Below, one piece after another: positions 1 to 11,800 of a stretch of 64,000 nt of DNA. This stretch comes from Asterias rubens (taxonomy: Eukaryota; Echinodermata; Asteroidea; Forcipulatida; Asteriidae), in assembly GCF_902459465.1 (NCBI RefSeq), contig NC_047066.1, forward strand, positions 9,179,047 through 9,243,046, given 5' to 3'. The position numbers were made by a program, and so were the translations under genes. Below the pieces are notes generated by a model. That model had not been told where the DNA came from. It searched no databases and saw only the letters and a program-made list of their open reading frames with translations. Each line of letters opens with the position of its first letter. Position 1 is the first letter of the stretch.

Positions 1-3000
1 ATTCTTCCTAGTAACAAAGTCTTCTTGGCTGCGGTGTTCTTGATATGTGTCCATTGGGACTCCCTGTTTAGTGATAGAAAAACAATAAATACATACAGGC
101 TGTAAAAATAACACTATGGTGAAGTACTTGTAGGGCTTGAAATACCCGTTGCACCACTAGCCACAATTCACTAACCAGTGGCGTAACCGACATTCTCATA
201 TTTAACAATTTATCTTTCTAGGAGTTGGGGCAAGTGGGGTGAAGACATGATCTGGTGGGGTTATAAAATGCATTGAGTTATTTATTTGTGTATCGTTTGT
301 ATCTCATTTGGGGGACAAAGAGGACACAAGGGTTTGTGAGTAAATCCTTAAAAAAAATATGTGTTTGGAAAAACAATAGGACTCCAGGACTTACATGTAT
401 TGGGTTATGAATGGCATAGCCATATGAGGGAGTGGCTTTGTCGAGAAAATCATCCCAACAAAAACAAAAACAAACAAACAAACAAACTACATACCATTTA
501 ACAGCTTCACTCTGAGCTCTGTCCAGCCTCGTCTGTAACTGTGCAAGCTTGTTATTATAATGAAGAATCTCATTGTTCTTCTCTTCTGTGAACTTCACCA
601 GAGCTCCTCTTTCTTTCTCCACTGCATCTTGCGTCCTGTGAGCCTTATCCAGCAGATCCTAAAGGAGGCAAGAAAGGAGATGGGAGGAAGAGGGATGAAG
701 ATGAAGTCAATACATGAAGTTGGAGATCAATCAATCAAAATGAAGCGCACGTAAGAAGTAAATTAAAGTCATTGATGTTAGGCTTCCTGAAGCAAGTGGG
801 CTTTCAGAAGTGTCTCAAATGTGTTGAAGGATGTTGTGTCCCTGATGTGATTTGGAAGTTTAAACTAAAGCGACGTGTTTTATCTGAATTTATTTTTGTA
901 AATAAAGATACGCCAACTTTCGCATGGGGAGAACACTTGGAACAGTTTCATACTTACACTATGCGTTGCGACCAGCGTCTCATAGCGAGCGATAATCTCT
1001 CGGATTTCATGGAACTCTTCAGCGGCCTCCAGCGTTCGCTCCAAGTAACGGTGATAGATTTTATGTTTGTTGAGACGACCGAGAAGTTTATCCTTTGACC
1101 CCTGGAGGTCTTTTTTCTCATCCAGTAATCTAAAGGAAGGAAATAATTAAATGAGAAGGTTTGTAATATTAATAATGACTAGTTCTTATATAGCGCATTT
1201 CACAATAATGTCTCAATGCGCTTTACGATTTACTTGCCCTGGTCAATGGGCTTATAACATTCCTTTAATCTTTCTAAGCTCCCTAGGGAGTATACAGCCC
1301 TGAGCTGCCATGGCGCCATAGTGGCTTTTTTATAGACAATATGAACCTCTACCCCGGCAGGTACCCATTTTTACCCCTGGGTGAAGAGAAGCAATTATAG
1401 TAAAGCATCTTGCTCAATTACGGACACAAGTGTCATGGCAGGGATTCAAACCCGAGTCCGATGACTTTACAACCAGAACTTGAATTAGATGCTCTAAACC
1501 ACTCGGCCACAACCCCCTGGTGCTTATTAAGCCATTGTGTAGGAGAGTTATTCCCTAAAGCAGTGTAATAAGGAATTCACATGCCTGATGCTCTATTCTT
1601 AAAAATGGAAACGGCACCAGACTAAAGGGCATTGACCAGGGGTCCGATGTGTTTGACTGCTCGGCCGCCCGCAACACACCTTGGGCAATCAGTGCATTCA
1701 AGAAGCTACATGTATTAACGTTTCAATGTGTTCTATAAGTGAGCACTTAAATTACATTTTGAGATGTAATTATAGTTTAATGGAATTGAAAGACATCCTT
1801 TACCAGTGGGCGACAATCGGCTTAACAACATCTACATTTTCCTGTTACTTTTTCAGATTACTTGATATATAAGCTTTTCATTATCCTTTCAACTAAAACC
1901 CCATGATTTTCTTCCACTCACCTGAAGATTTCTTTCTCTTTAGACTTTCTCAACTCTCTCTCGTCAAATGCTTTCTTGACAGCCCTGGCACGCTTGGAAT
2001 CATTTTCCTGTCAAAAATAAGGACATTTTAAATCAGTAACAGAAACAAATTAGCTTTTTCTAATGTAAAATGTCTGAATGTACTTAAACTTTGCCTTTAA
2101 AAAATTATTTGATGCGATATAATTTCTTTTTTAGGCCTACATTTTTTGTAAAAAACAACTGAAAATAATTACTTGAATAGAAGAATCTGCCGAGACATTT
2201 TGTGAACTAAAAAAGATGATAAACCTTAATTAATAATTAAAAATAAACAACCCCAAAATGCAAGTTAAAAAAAAAAAAAATAATCTTCCATATAAAGACA
2301 CAAGTTGTAAATTAAATCAAATTTTTAATGACATAGGGGGGCCTAACAAGTGTAGGCCTAAAACAGTTTCTATCCTGAGATAAAAATTCAATTCAATTCA
2401 ATTCAATTTACATGTTTTAATTATACTGTAAGTGTTAAACCCATGTGATATCAGGGGTCGATTTCACAAAAGATAGTCCTAACTAACTTAGGACTGGACC
2501 TACTGTAGTCCTAGATTAAAAAACTTAAGGCTAGTCCTAACTCAAGATAATACTAGTCCTAACTCTTTGTGAAATCCACCCCTGCTTACTCTAACCATGG
2601 AGGTCACCAATGCACTCTAGGGACCAAGAAGGCAAAATGGTCTGGCACCGTTATGGTGGAATGAGATGGAGGTATTCATATTGCTATAGCACACTGGGGA
2701 CATGACAAACATGGTTGCAGCATTTACCAGTTTCAATACGAGAGGGAAATGAAAGAAAAGAAAGAGGAAAACAATTACAAAAAAATAATCACATAACATG
2801 TAATAATAAAAATACAGTGGCAAACAACAGAGAAATATTCAATATTCAACAATAAAACAATTAAATCTTTGATTACCGGTATGATATAACACATCAATTG
2901 GGGGGGGGGGGGGTAGAATAAGATTTGAATGAGTCAACTTGCAGTATACACATTGTACAATGCAAAGCAAAACACTTGTCATTTCGTTTGTTAATACACT

Positions 3001-5623
3001 CTACGTGGCCTATAATTAATACATGTAGCAAGTAACATAAATCTAAAATCTGTGGACTATGGACTAAACCTGGTATTTAAAAGAGTTTTCAAATGCATCA
3101 CAAAAGAAAAAGGAAAAAGCATTTTTATAAAGTTAATAAAACATACAATTTCAAAGGAAACACATTAGAAAAACATATAATAAACGTGTCTATTTAATGA
3201 ACACAATATGCAGCGCATGCAGCTGTGGTCAAGTGGTTAGACTGCAGGACTTGCAATCACAAGAATGTGATTTTGAATCCGGCCAAGCTAATCGCTCAAC
3301 AATGACCAGAAATAGTATTGTCATCTATGTGAGTCAGTGAGTATACTCCAAAGGAGGTTTCTGCACAGTAGGGCCTATAAGAAGGTGATGATGATATAGC
3401 CCCCTTCTAATTTATAGATTTGTAAAACACCAACATTAATCTGACCTTGAGGAATTTGTCAAACTTAAGAAGCGATTCCTTCAGCTGGTATTCTTTCCTG
3501 TCGAGTTCTTCTCTTCTCTGTTGCAGACTCTCCATCTTCATCTGGAACTCCTATGATTTTAAAGATACAAAAATATTAATTTTGTGTTAAGGGTACACAC
3601 AGTGTCTAGAGATTTGATGTTTTTTTTAAAAACTTTAATGACATTCGACTGGGAGATAGTCCCATACACTGTTGCACCACAACTGCACAGGAAGACTATT
3701 AGACCTGTTCGCAAATAACTGTTGAATGGGGTGAATGTGAATTCTAGGACAGCTAAGGATCAAATTTGATCCCCAGCTAGACCAGAATACACCTAATTCC
3801 AAGCCTCACACGGGCGCCCGAGTATTTGCAATAATGGGTGCGTTCCTTTAGCTTCCCTGGGTCGACCCCGGTCTGCCCCCGGTGCGTTCGAATAGCTTTG
3901 ACGTCATTCCAGGGGCTCACCCGGTCAGCCCCCAGTACTGCTTGTGGAGTGGGTCACTTGGGGGTGACCTGAGGTGCATGCCGTCACCACGAAAGGGCGA
4001 GTGTGATCGTTCGATTAGCTCTTGTCAGGGGCTCACCCGAGTGAGCACTGCGGGGTACACCCAGGGAAGCTAAACGAACGCACCCAATGTGGAACTGTCC
4101 GGCTACGCCCTCAGTGTCTTTCTTTATTTGCCACAGGCTGTAATACTACATGTACTGTGTGGATAAGGCCTAGACTTGATGAACACTGTATCTATTTTTC
4201 AGAATCTATTGAACTACTTGTGTCAGGCGGGGCCTGCAATTTCATTTTAGAAAGGGCAAGGTCATTTTAATTTTGCAAAGGGAACTTTCATTGTAAAATC
4301 TGATATAGTCTATATTGGAAACTTTTGAAGGGGCTCCAAGGCCAACCCAAGGGCTAACAGTGGCCATGGCCTTCTTGGTCTCCGTGTAATTCCAGGCCTG
4401 AAGAAAACTACTTTCTTCAAAAGTCTACAGTCTGCTGTGGTACTTGGTGGAGTTGGAACTTTTTCTCTTTTTCTATCTACATGTAACTCGCACTAACATT
4501 CTTCAAAATTCAAAAGTCTGACTGTGGAATTGTGTGGAAGTCCATTACATTGATACGGCAACACACATATTCTTCAAAATTCCTCAAGATTACGACTTTA
4601 AGGAAATCAGCAGAATATGTTGTTGAACAGAGTGAACTGACTGAAGGAAGGAAAAGTCAATATTTAGTTAGTTAAACAGAACTAAAATTACCTCTTTCTG
4701 GGCGGCCAATGCTTGTTCAACCTCTGACATTTCTCTGCGTTTCTCAAGTAATCTGGTAGCTGGGGTCAGGTGGTCATCTTCACGCTCCGGCATTTTACTG
4801 AACATGGTGGGAATCAAAAACAATCAAAAAAGTTAAATCCTGCATTACAAATTTTGAAAAGGATCAAACCTAAGTTTCAGGGGGAAAATGCCTGATTTGT
4901 TGAGAGAAAACAAAAAATCTGTAGCCCTTTGAGTAATATTGTATCACTGTGAAAGTATTTTCTAAAGCTGTATTTAATCAAAACCAATTATTTCAAATTT
5001 ATAATAAAGTATTTTATAAGGCTGAATCACACTGCAGCGATAACGGAAACGATAATGAAGTTAATCATTGTTAATTACCTTTTAAATCGTCACAAAAATT
5101 CATATATTTTTATCATGAGTGAATGTTGTCCTCCACTTACATTGTACACACACGACTGGCATGGTTGAAAATGACAATAGATTTTAGAATAGATGGATGG
5201 CATAACTACTGCTATCCTAAACTATAAATTGTATTGTTTATCCAAACCTTTGGCAAATTTAAATTTAAGGAAAAATATTGTACAATCTTAAATCTTGGCT
5301 ACCTAACTAAAACAAAAATAATTATTAAATTAAATATAATTTTGTAACAAATACTCTCTACAAAGTAACATTATAAGAAATTCAAATATGCAGCATTGAT
5401 ACTGATCTGTTGTGTTAAAAGTTGTGTTTATGTTTTTAATTACAGTGTCACATTTATTCCACTAAGTTTATTCAATTTTAAAGTTCAATGAGAAAATTAT
5501 TGAATTGAAAGACAGCACAGAATTGACGGCTACTTCGACAAAAACACTTCAGCAAATGTAAACTTACACGAGGAGCTTGTCCTCAAATGTCGTCCTGAAG
5601 TACTCTTCTAAACTCACAGTCAT
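1..5623 (-). CDS. CFAP73: CFAP73 (CCDC42B) ciliary coiled-coil protein, 3' end cut off
   Basis: Seven minus-strand exons are visible: 5568-5623 (start ATG 5623-5621), 4692-4797, 3446-3550, 1922-2007, 958-1129, 495-658 and 1-63 (partial). All have GT-AG borders and compatible phases, giving about 250 residues. The protein starts MTVSLEEYFRTTF, continues with RLLEKRREM and KFDKFLKENDSKRARA, then IIARYETLV, and ends in the window with the hallmark NTAAKKTLLLGR. From memory this order matches vertebrate CFAP73/CCDC42, and the EEYFR start and FDKFL block favour CFAP73. CFAP73 is the MIA2 counterpart of Chlamydomonas, which acts with CFAP100 to tether axonemal inner dynein arms. It is coiled coil throughout. 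The remaining C-terminal exon or exons lie left of base 1. It is divergent from NIPSNAP, with 186 bp between start codons. CCDC42 is the alternative name. Confidence 0.87.
1168..1515 (-). repeat. tRNA-derived SINE (family S1)
   Basis: Read on the minus strand, the head GGCCGAGTGGTTTAGAGCAT and GGTTTGAATCC at 1515-1440 resemble tRNA A and B boxes. The body carries a GTACCTGCCGGGG block, and the tail AAGCGCATTGAGAC...GAAATGCGCTATATAAGAAC ends near 1168. The same body and tail recur at 7950-8290. It lies in intron 4 of CFAP73. Confidence 0.8.
2452..2584. repeat. Foldback element, TAGGACTAGTCC type
   Basis: Inverted ends CAGGGGTCGATTTCACAAA and TTTGTGAAATCCACCCCTG flank several copies of TAGTCCTAACT and its complement, so the element folds on itself. 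A second copy is at 45181-45334. It lies in intron 3 of CFAP73. A run of G (2890-2902) and short ATTCA repeats (2390-2408) are nearby. Confidence 0.8.
3216..3395 (+). repeat. tRNA-derived SINE
   Basis: GTGGTCAAGTGGTTAGACTG is followed 33 bases later by a TTTTGAATCC B-box-like motif. An ATAGTATTGTCATC tail region and GATGATGATGAT follow. It resembles a Leu/Ser-type tRNA head without an intact acceptor stem. Confidence 0.6.
3834..4087. repeat. GC-rich foldback element (MITE-like)
   Basis: Terminal inverted repeats read GGGTGCGTTC.TTTAGCTTCCC at the left and the complement GGGAAGCTAAACGAACGCACCC at the right. Internal blocks CAGGGGCTCACCCG and GGGGGTGAC also pair. It is more GC-rich than the surrounding intron. 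Open frames over it are artefacts. Confidence 0.8.
4224..4400. repeat. Dispersed repeat with AATTCCAGGCCTG end
   Basis: GGGGCCTGCAATTT at the left and AATTCCAGGCCTG at the right are near-inverted ends. Internal AAAGGGCAAG and GAAGGGGCTCCAAGG blocks recur at 6972-7112 and 7430-7632. Boundaries are approximate. Confidence 0.5.
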
Positions 5624-5809
5624 CTTGACAGTTATTTCTTTGACTACAAAATTGAAAATGAAGAAAATACAGTAAAATTTTTCGTAAGTAAAACTCCAAA
5701 ACTGCACAAAGTCCTTTCCGTGTAAAAATCACTTAGCAACACGACTTTGATTGGCGAATATCGACCACTTGGTGGCGCTCTAATCTCTTCTGCCAAAACT
5801 TCTGCAAAA
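5624..5809. promoter_or_regulatory. Divergent promoter between CFAP73 and NIPSNAP
   Basis: Only 186 bp separate the two oppositely oriented start codons, so both promoters and both 5' UTRs must lie here, unless unseen noncoding exons exist. No TATA box stands out. The 15-mer CCACTTGGTGGCGCT at 5765-5779 fits the vertebrate CTCF core consensus at 14 of 15 positions by eye. Promoter activity is inferred from the layout. Confidence 0.6.
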
Positions 5810-8800
5810 ATGGCGATGAATGGACGACATTTGCTATTTCGCTCTTCACATTTCCTGCGGAATGCAGGGATTGTCAAACATGCACAGGCTCTGCAAAGGT
5901 ACTGTTTACAGAACACATCTTTAAGTTATATTTCAGTCATTTTCAATGAGTTAGCATCGGTATTTATAACTAAAATATGGTTTTGAATTTTAGCCAAAGT
6001 CTGTTAAAATAGTTCTTATCAAATCAAACACGTACAATCTGTGTCAGTGAACTCTGTGCTGTGTGTGCAGTGGTACGTACACATTGGGAAAAATACAGGA
6101 GTCCATTTGTTTATATCGCTCTTTGAGTTTTGGGGCATGTTGGGGGATAATAAGACTAAGAGGCTTTGATTGTGAATGAATCTGTGTGGGTTAGACTTAG
6201 AGCTACTACATTAAAATACAACAATACAAATACCAGTGGAACTTAGCACAACCACACAACACAACGAGGAGAATTGACGAGCAGCCAAAATAACTAACAA
6301 ACTGACAAACAAAGGCACCCTTCCCCTTTTTATTATTAGTTTACTGACTGGCTTTCAAGATTCTGCTGAGCCAAATAGGCGGTAGTTTAGGAATAATGAA
6401 GGCTTTGGTTGGTTCTCTTTTTAAAATTACGTGACGACCAATTTTGTACACTGCAATAAATAATGATGTATATTTTTTTATATTTTTTTTCTTCAGACCG
6501 TACTCTTCCAGTCAAAACGAGGGATGGCTGAAAAACCTACTCCATGTCAAGAAAGTCGAGCCAGCTAAGGCAGCACACTCAGAAACGCTCACAAATAAAG
6601 AAGTTGTATATGAAATGCAGAGTAAGCAATCCTTGTTGATAATGACAGTTTTTACCTTAATTTCACGATCCAAATTATCCAATCAACAACAGGTGTTGAT
6701 GTTTTTTCATGTAGTTTTGTTTTTACCATTACATCAATGTGTATTCAGTTCTTTTTTTAGTTCTGTGGGGTAAAAAATCCACAGGCAAATCACTTGGGTG
6801 GAATTCAAACCCACAACCTTTGCATTGCTACGACAGCATAATGTCTTATCAATAGTCTACCAAGCTAGCCCATTGGCTAGAGATAAGTAAGATAAGATAA
6901 GAACTTTATTATCCCAGTTTGAATGTTTTTTTGAGAATCAATGTTCTTGAGTATGCCCAGACCAGTTCAAATGAAGACCTGGAATTGCGTCTTTGAGCAG
7001 GGCAATTTTCATGTTGCAAAGGGCACTTCTTGTTGAAACTCTTTGAAGGGGCACCGATACCAGAGACCAGGGGCAACAGAGGCTGTGCCTTGGTGAATTC
7101 CAGCCCTGCTATGATCAGAAATGGTCTAAGCAAGATCGAAATGTCTTTTGGATCCTGGTCAAAATGAATGTTCAGAATGACAGTGCAAAATCACACCAGT
7201 CCCGGTGTTTTTGCTTGCAGTGTTGCACTCGTAGGCATGTTGTAGGTTTTTACACTTTTTCTAAATGTCAAATTTTTGTTTTCTCTCCTCTGTGTTTTTG
7301 CAGTACATAATATCAAACCGGACAGGATGAGAGATTATATTCAAGCATCGTAAGTATTTAATTCATTATTTGTTGGGGAAATGAGAAGGCAAAACAAAGG
7401 GCTAATAGTCATTTTCTTCTTGGACGTTCAGACCAATGCAATCCTGTATGATTTGTCTTTGAAAGGGCAAGGACACCAAGGCATTTTCTCCCTGGTAAAG
7501 GGCATCCTATGACCCAACATGCTCAAAGAGGAAATTGTAAACTTCTAATGGAGCATTTCTAGGGCACCAATGCAATGACCAGGGGGCATGGAGGCAATCG
7601 CCTTCATTGCCTCCATGAAGTATCAGGCCCTGCCATGGGGTAAATTGTCTGAAGGCGCCTTATCCACAGTTTAGTTAGCATTGTGAATACATCTGTTGAT
7701 GCAGTCTTTATCTGTCTTTGTGTTTGCATTGATTTCCAGAGAGCACTGTCTGAAGAGAATTCATGAGAATCCAGACTTTCCTTGTAGATTGTTTGGCAGC
7801 TGGAGTACGGCCTTTGGGCATCAGGATCAAGCAGGTAAGCAACCTCACCCGGTCCCTCCCTACAACCCGAAAGTCCTTCATACTGTACCACTCATTTTCT
7901 CTCAGTTTCATGGTTTCAGTACCACACACACACACCTAACACACTGCTTTCCATGGGTGTTATGGGTGAGTGGTTAAGAGCAGCAAATTCAAGCTCTGGT
8001 GGTTACGTCATGCGAGTGTTGTTTAGGGTCCCGGTCATGACACTTGTGCTCTGATACTTTACTTTAAATGATTCTCTTCACCCAGGGGTATAAATGGGTA
8101 CCTGCGAGGGAAGAGGTTGGTGTTGCGAATGAAAAAGCAACTATGTCCATACAGCAGCTGAGAGTTGTATACTCCATAGGGAGCTAAGGAAGATTAAAAT
8201 GAATGTCACTGGCCTACTGACCAGGGCACTAATGTAAAGCGCATTGAGACGGTTATTGTGAAATGCGCTATGTAAGAACTTGTTATTATATAATTGTTAA
8301 CATTATGGGGTCAGGCATACCTAGGATTGGGACATTTAACCTTTGAACATAACAAATCGTGGAAATCCACATTTTAAAATAACCTTTTTATCTTGTATCT
8401 CTTTGTTATAGTTCACATCTGGTTCTACGATACTGGTTACCATGGTGTGAAGACAATGTCAGAAAAACTATGGGAGGACAAGGTAAGGTCATCCACAAAT
8501 GTAACTTCTTATAATCATCAAGACTTTATGACTATAAGGCACTGGACACTATTGGTAATTACGAGTAAAAAGTTATAAGTAAATTTGCATTTGCTTAATT
8601 TTGTTTTTGTTTTCATTTTCTAAGGAATATAACGAGTATAAGAAACTCCGAGGTGAGATGTTGATGGACAGAAGTAACTCACTCCTTCTTCCGTTCAGCT
8701 TCTGGGGAAAGCCACAACCCACGGATACAGGAAATCTCTACGAACTCAGGAGCTATCACCTTAGGGTAGGCATTAACATGATTAATATGACTTCATTTGG

Positions 8801-11800
8801 GCCCAATTTCATAAAGCCAGTAAGCGTACAAACCTTGCTAAGCATGGAAAATCTTCCTTGGCAAAACTGGTTACCAGCCAAAACTTCGATATGAGTTTAC
8901 ACTGATGCAACTGGTGCCCCACTCATTTTTTGCTTGCCAAGAAATTTGCTAAGTGCTCAGTATTTTCTGCTTAACAGCTTTATGAAATTGGGCCCAGTTC
9001 TTTATGTTCTTAGCTGGTGTACGTAGAAGGTTTAACAAGATTAACTTCAATGAATGTTTATTCCACCTTAACAGTTACAACTACTTATAGTTTAACCAAC
9101 GGGCCCCAATTTCATGGTTCTGCTTAACGTAAGCAGAGAATTGGCGCTTAATGGAAGCAGGGAAATCCGCACTTCAAGCGTATTTTGGGGGTTAGCAGGG
9201 AATTTTGCGCAGCAAGGCTTGCCATGAAAGCGAAGCATCAGAGGTATCGGAGGCATCAAAAACAATTCATGCCTTTTGTGGGTGTTTTAATTGCCATGAT
9301 TTTTTTTTTACAAAAATTTAGAAGTTTTGTATGGACAGTTGTTTTTTGTTGCCACGACACTGAAAACAACAAAATAACCTGAGTTTAACTGGTTTGTGTT
9401 TTCTTGTGTTTTGTTACAGCCTGGCACTTTGATAGAGTGGGCCAACAACTGGTAAGTGTAAACTAAATACAATTCAAACCATCAGAGATGCGTATTGCAT
9501 GGCCTAATTTAATTGTTTTGTCTGTCACGTGTTGTGCATAATGCGTTGTGGCCAATGCCTACAAATAAAAGTACACGCCAAGCATTACATATGATTTCAT
9601 AAATCTGTACTATGTCCTAAATTTTGTGTGTTGCTAAGCGATTTCAATTTTAAAATTATGCAATGCGCATGACGGACAATAGGATTTCGGGACTAAGACC
9701 AACTTATCATGTATGAAAATTATGTAACCCAATATTAAGTTCATTGCATGGACAAATAATCTTTGGGGTAAAGTTATTATAGTATTGAAGAAAGTTTGGT
9801 ATCATCATAAAGTGAATAATGCTTCGATGATTTTCTCACGATTATCCTGAGTGCAACTTGTTTTTTTTTACTGTTACACCGATGTGTATTAAGCACTGAA
9901 TACTCCGTACTTTCTCGAGTTGTGTGACATAATCCACAGGCAAATCACTCCGGTGGGATTGGACCTGCGACCTTTGCATTGCTAGAGCTGTAGCCGATGT
10001 TGTACCACTAGACCACCAAGCTTGCCCGATGGCGAGAGGCTGTTCGATTCCTTGGCATAGGGTACAACATGATTTAATAGATTAAAACAAAACAAAAATT
10101 TGTTTGAACCCTGAATGCATTATGGACATCTTCTGAAAATAATAGTGGCATGTCATGGCCAGTGGTTATAAGCGCCGCATTCAAACTTGGTCCCGGTCAT
10201 GACACTTGTGTTCTTAAGCACGACACTTAACCATGGTTTCTGCTCTACCAGGCAACATCTTGATGGATGATACCCAAACCTACATCTGTATGTTGACTTT
10301 AAAGGGGGTAGTAACCCTCTTTCAGCCCAAGAAGTGTGGCAAATGGAAACAATTATTGATTGTAGCCCACACCTTGAAGTTGCCTTGTGTGTGTGGTGAC
10401 TTGCATTAAAAAAAATAAAAATAAAATTAATTTATAAAAAAAGGTGTTGTTTGGTGTTAGGTGATGATGTCATGGCGATATACCAGTTTGTGGGTGAAGA
10501 CTGAAAGTGTGTGAGCATATTATGTATATTGGTCTGTGCCAAAATCTCTCTCACTTTGTTGGATGCCAAGTTTTAAATAAATGATACAATATTTTTTGTC
10601 TCACAGGAAAAATGGCATCAAACATCGACGAGAGCATAGTGAGGCAGTAGCCGGTCTCTTTACACAAGTTGGAGATCTCTATTTGGTGCATCACATATGG
10701 GGTAAGGTTATGAATATTAACCCTTCCATGCGTTTGACAAAAAACTTCCATCTGCCTGCATGAGACCCACTGTATTTTAATGCGCTCAGGAAAATCTTAA
10801 TTAGCCTGGGTAAATAAAGCTATTACCAATATTGTTCATGCCCAACACCTTTCAGAGGGTCTAGGGATAAGTTGGGAAACAACAAAAATAAATTAAAAAC
10901 ATATTTGCTAATAATCTCAGATTTAACCTCTTTTGCACTGTCTGAGGGGAGGGTTAAAGGGTTTGGGTAATTTTTGTACGACACAAAACACAAACGTTCG
11001 CAAATTTATATTAAACTTACACGGCTTAAAGATAATGACAGTAGAAAGTTTCCCTTAAAATATTAATTGCTGAGGTGCTGCAGTTTTTGAGAAATTAGTA
11101 AAACAGTTCCCGAAAATAATTGTTTTGATTATTTCATGAGTCATTAAACACTAATACTCTTTCTAAGCATGTTTTGTGTCCCTCATCTGTTTGGCTTAAA
11201 TGCCGGTTAAATTATTTCTCAACTAATATCTTCTTTGATCAAGTACTAAACCTCAAGGGAAACTGACTGGATAAACTTGGAGTTGAACAAAAATAAATTG
11301 ACTAGAGCGAGGTTTGAACCAACGATCTTCGCTTTAGCGTGCTGACGTTCTACCAACTAAGCCATATGTGCTTCTTTGATACTGATCAATAAGCTACAAC
11401 AGTCAGTTCGCTGCAAGTTTGACAACTTTTTTCATTTAAGACCGCTTCTCAAAATCAAAAACAGAACAACCATCATGAATCTTTTATTGACTACTTTTTT
11501 TTCTTCAAATTTCATAAAATGATGGAAAACATGTTGTTGTGCTTTTTTATCCTTAGCCTACCCTGATCTGCAGACCAGGAAGGAAATCCGTGAGAAGGCA
11601 TGGCAGAACCCAGGGTGGGACAACTGTGTAGCCTACACAGGCAAGTATTTAACCAAGCAACTAAAGTTTTTTTGACTTTTTTTTTATGCAAGTCGCCAGA
11701 CACACAAGGCCTGAAGGCCACTTCAAGGTGTGGGCTACATGTACAATCAATTTTTTTCCAGGGGCCGTTGACACTTACTCCTGGGGCTGAAACATGGTTT

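Noticed and set aside
5747-5986. Upstream extension of NIPSNAP from a TTG at 5747
   Set aside because: Non-ATG start. The ATG at 5810 gives a proper targeting peptide and the conserved protein, and the frame past 5898 reads into the intron.
11281-11365. tRNA gene on the minus strand
   Set aside because: A and B boxes are present but the acceptor and anticodon stems do not pair and a SINE tail follows. It was called a SINE head.
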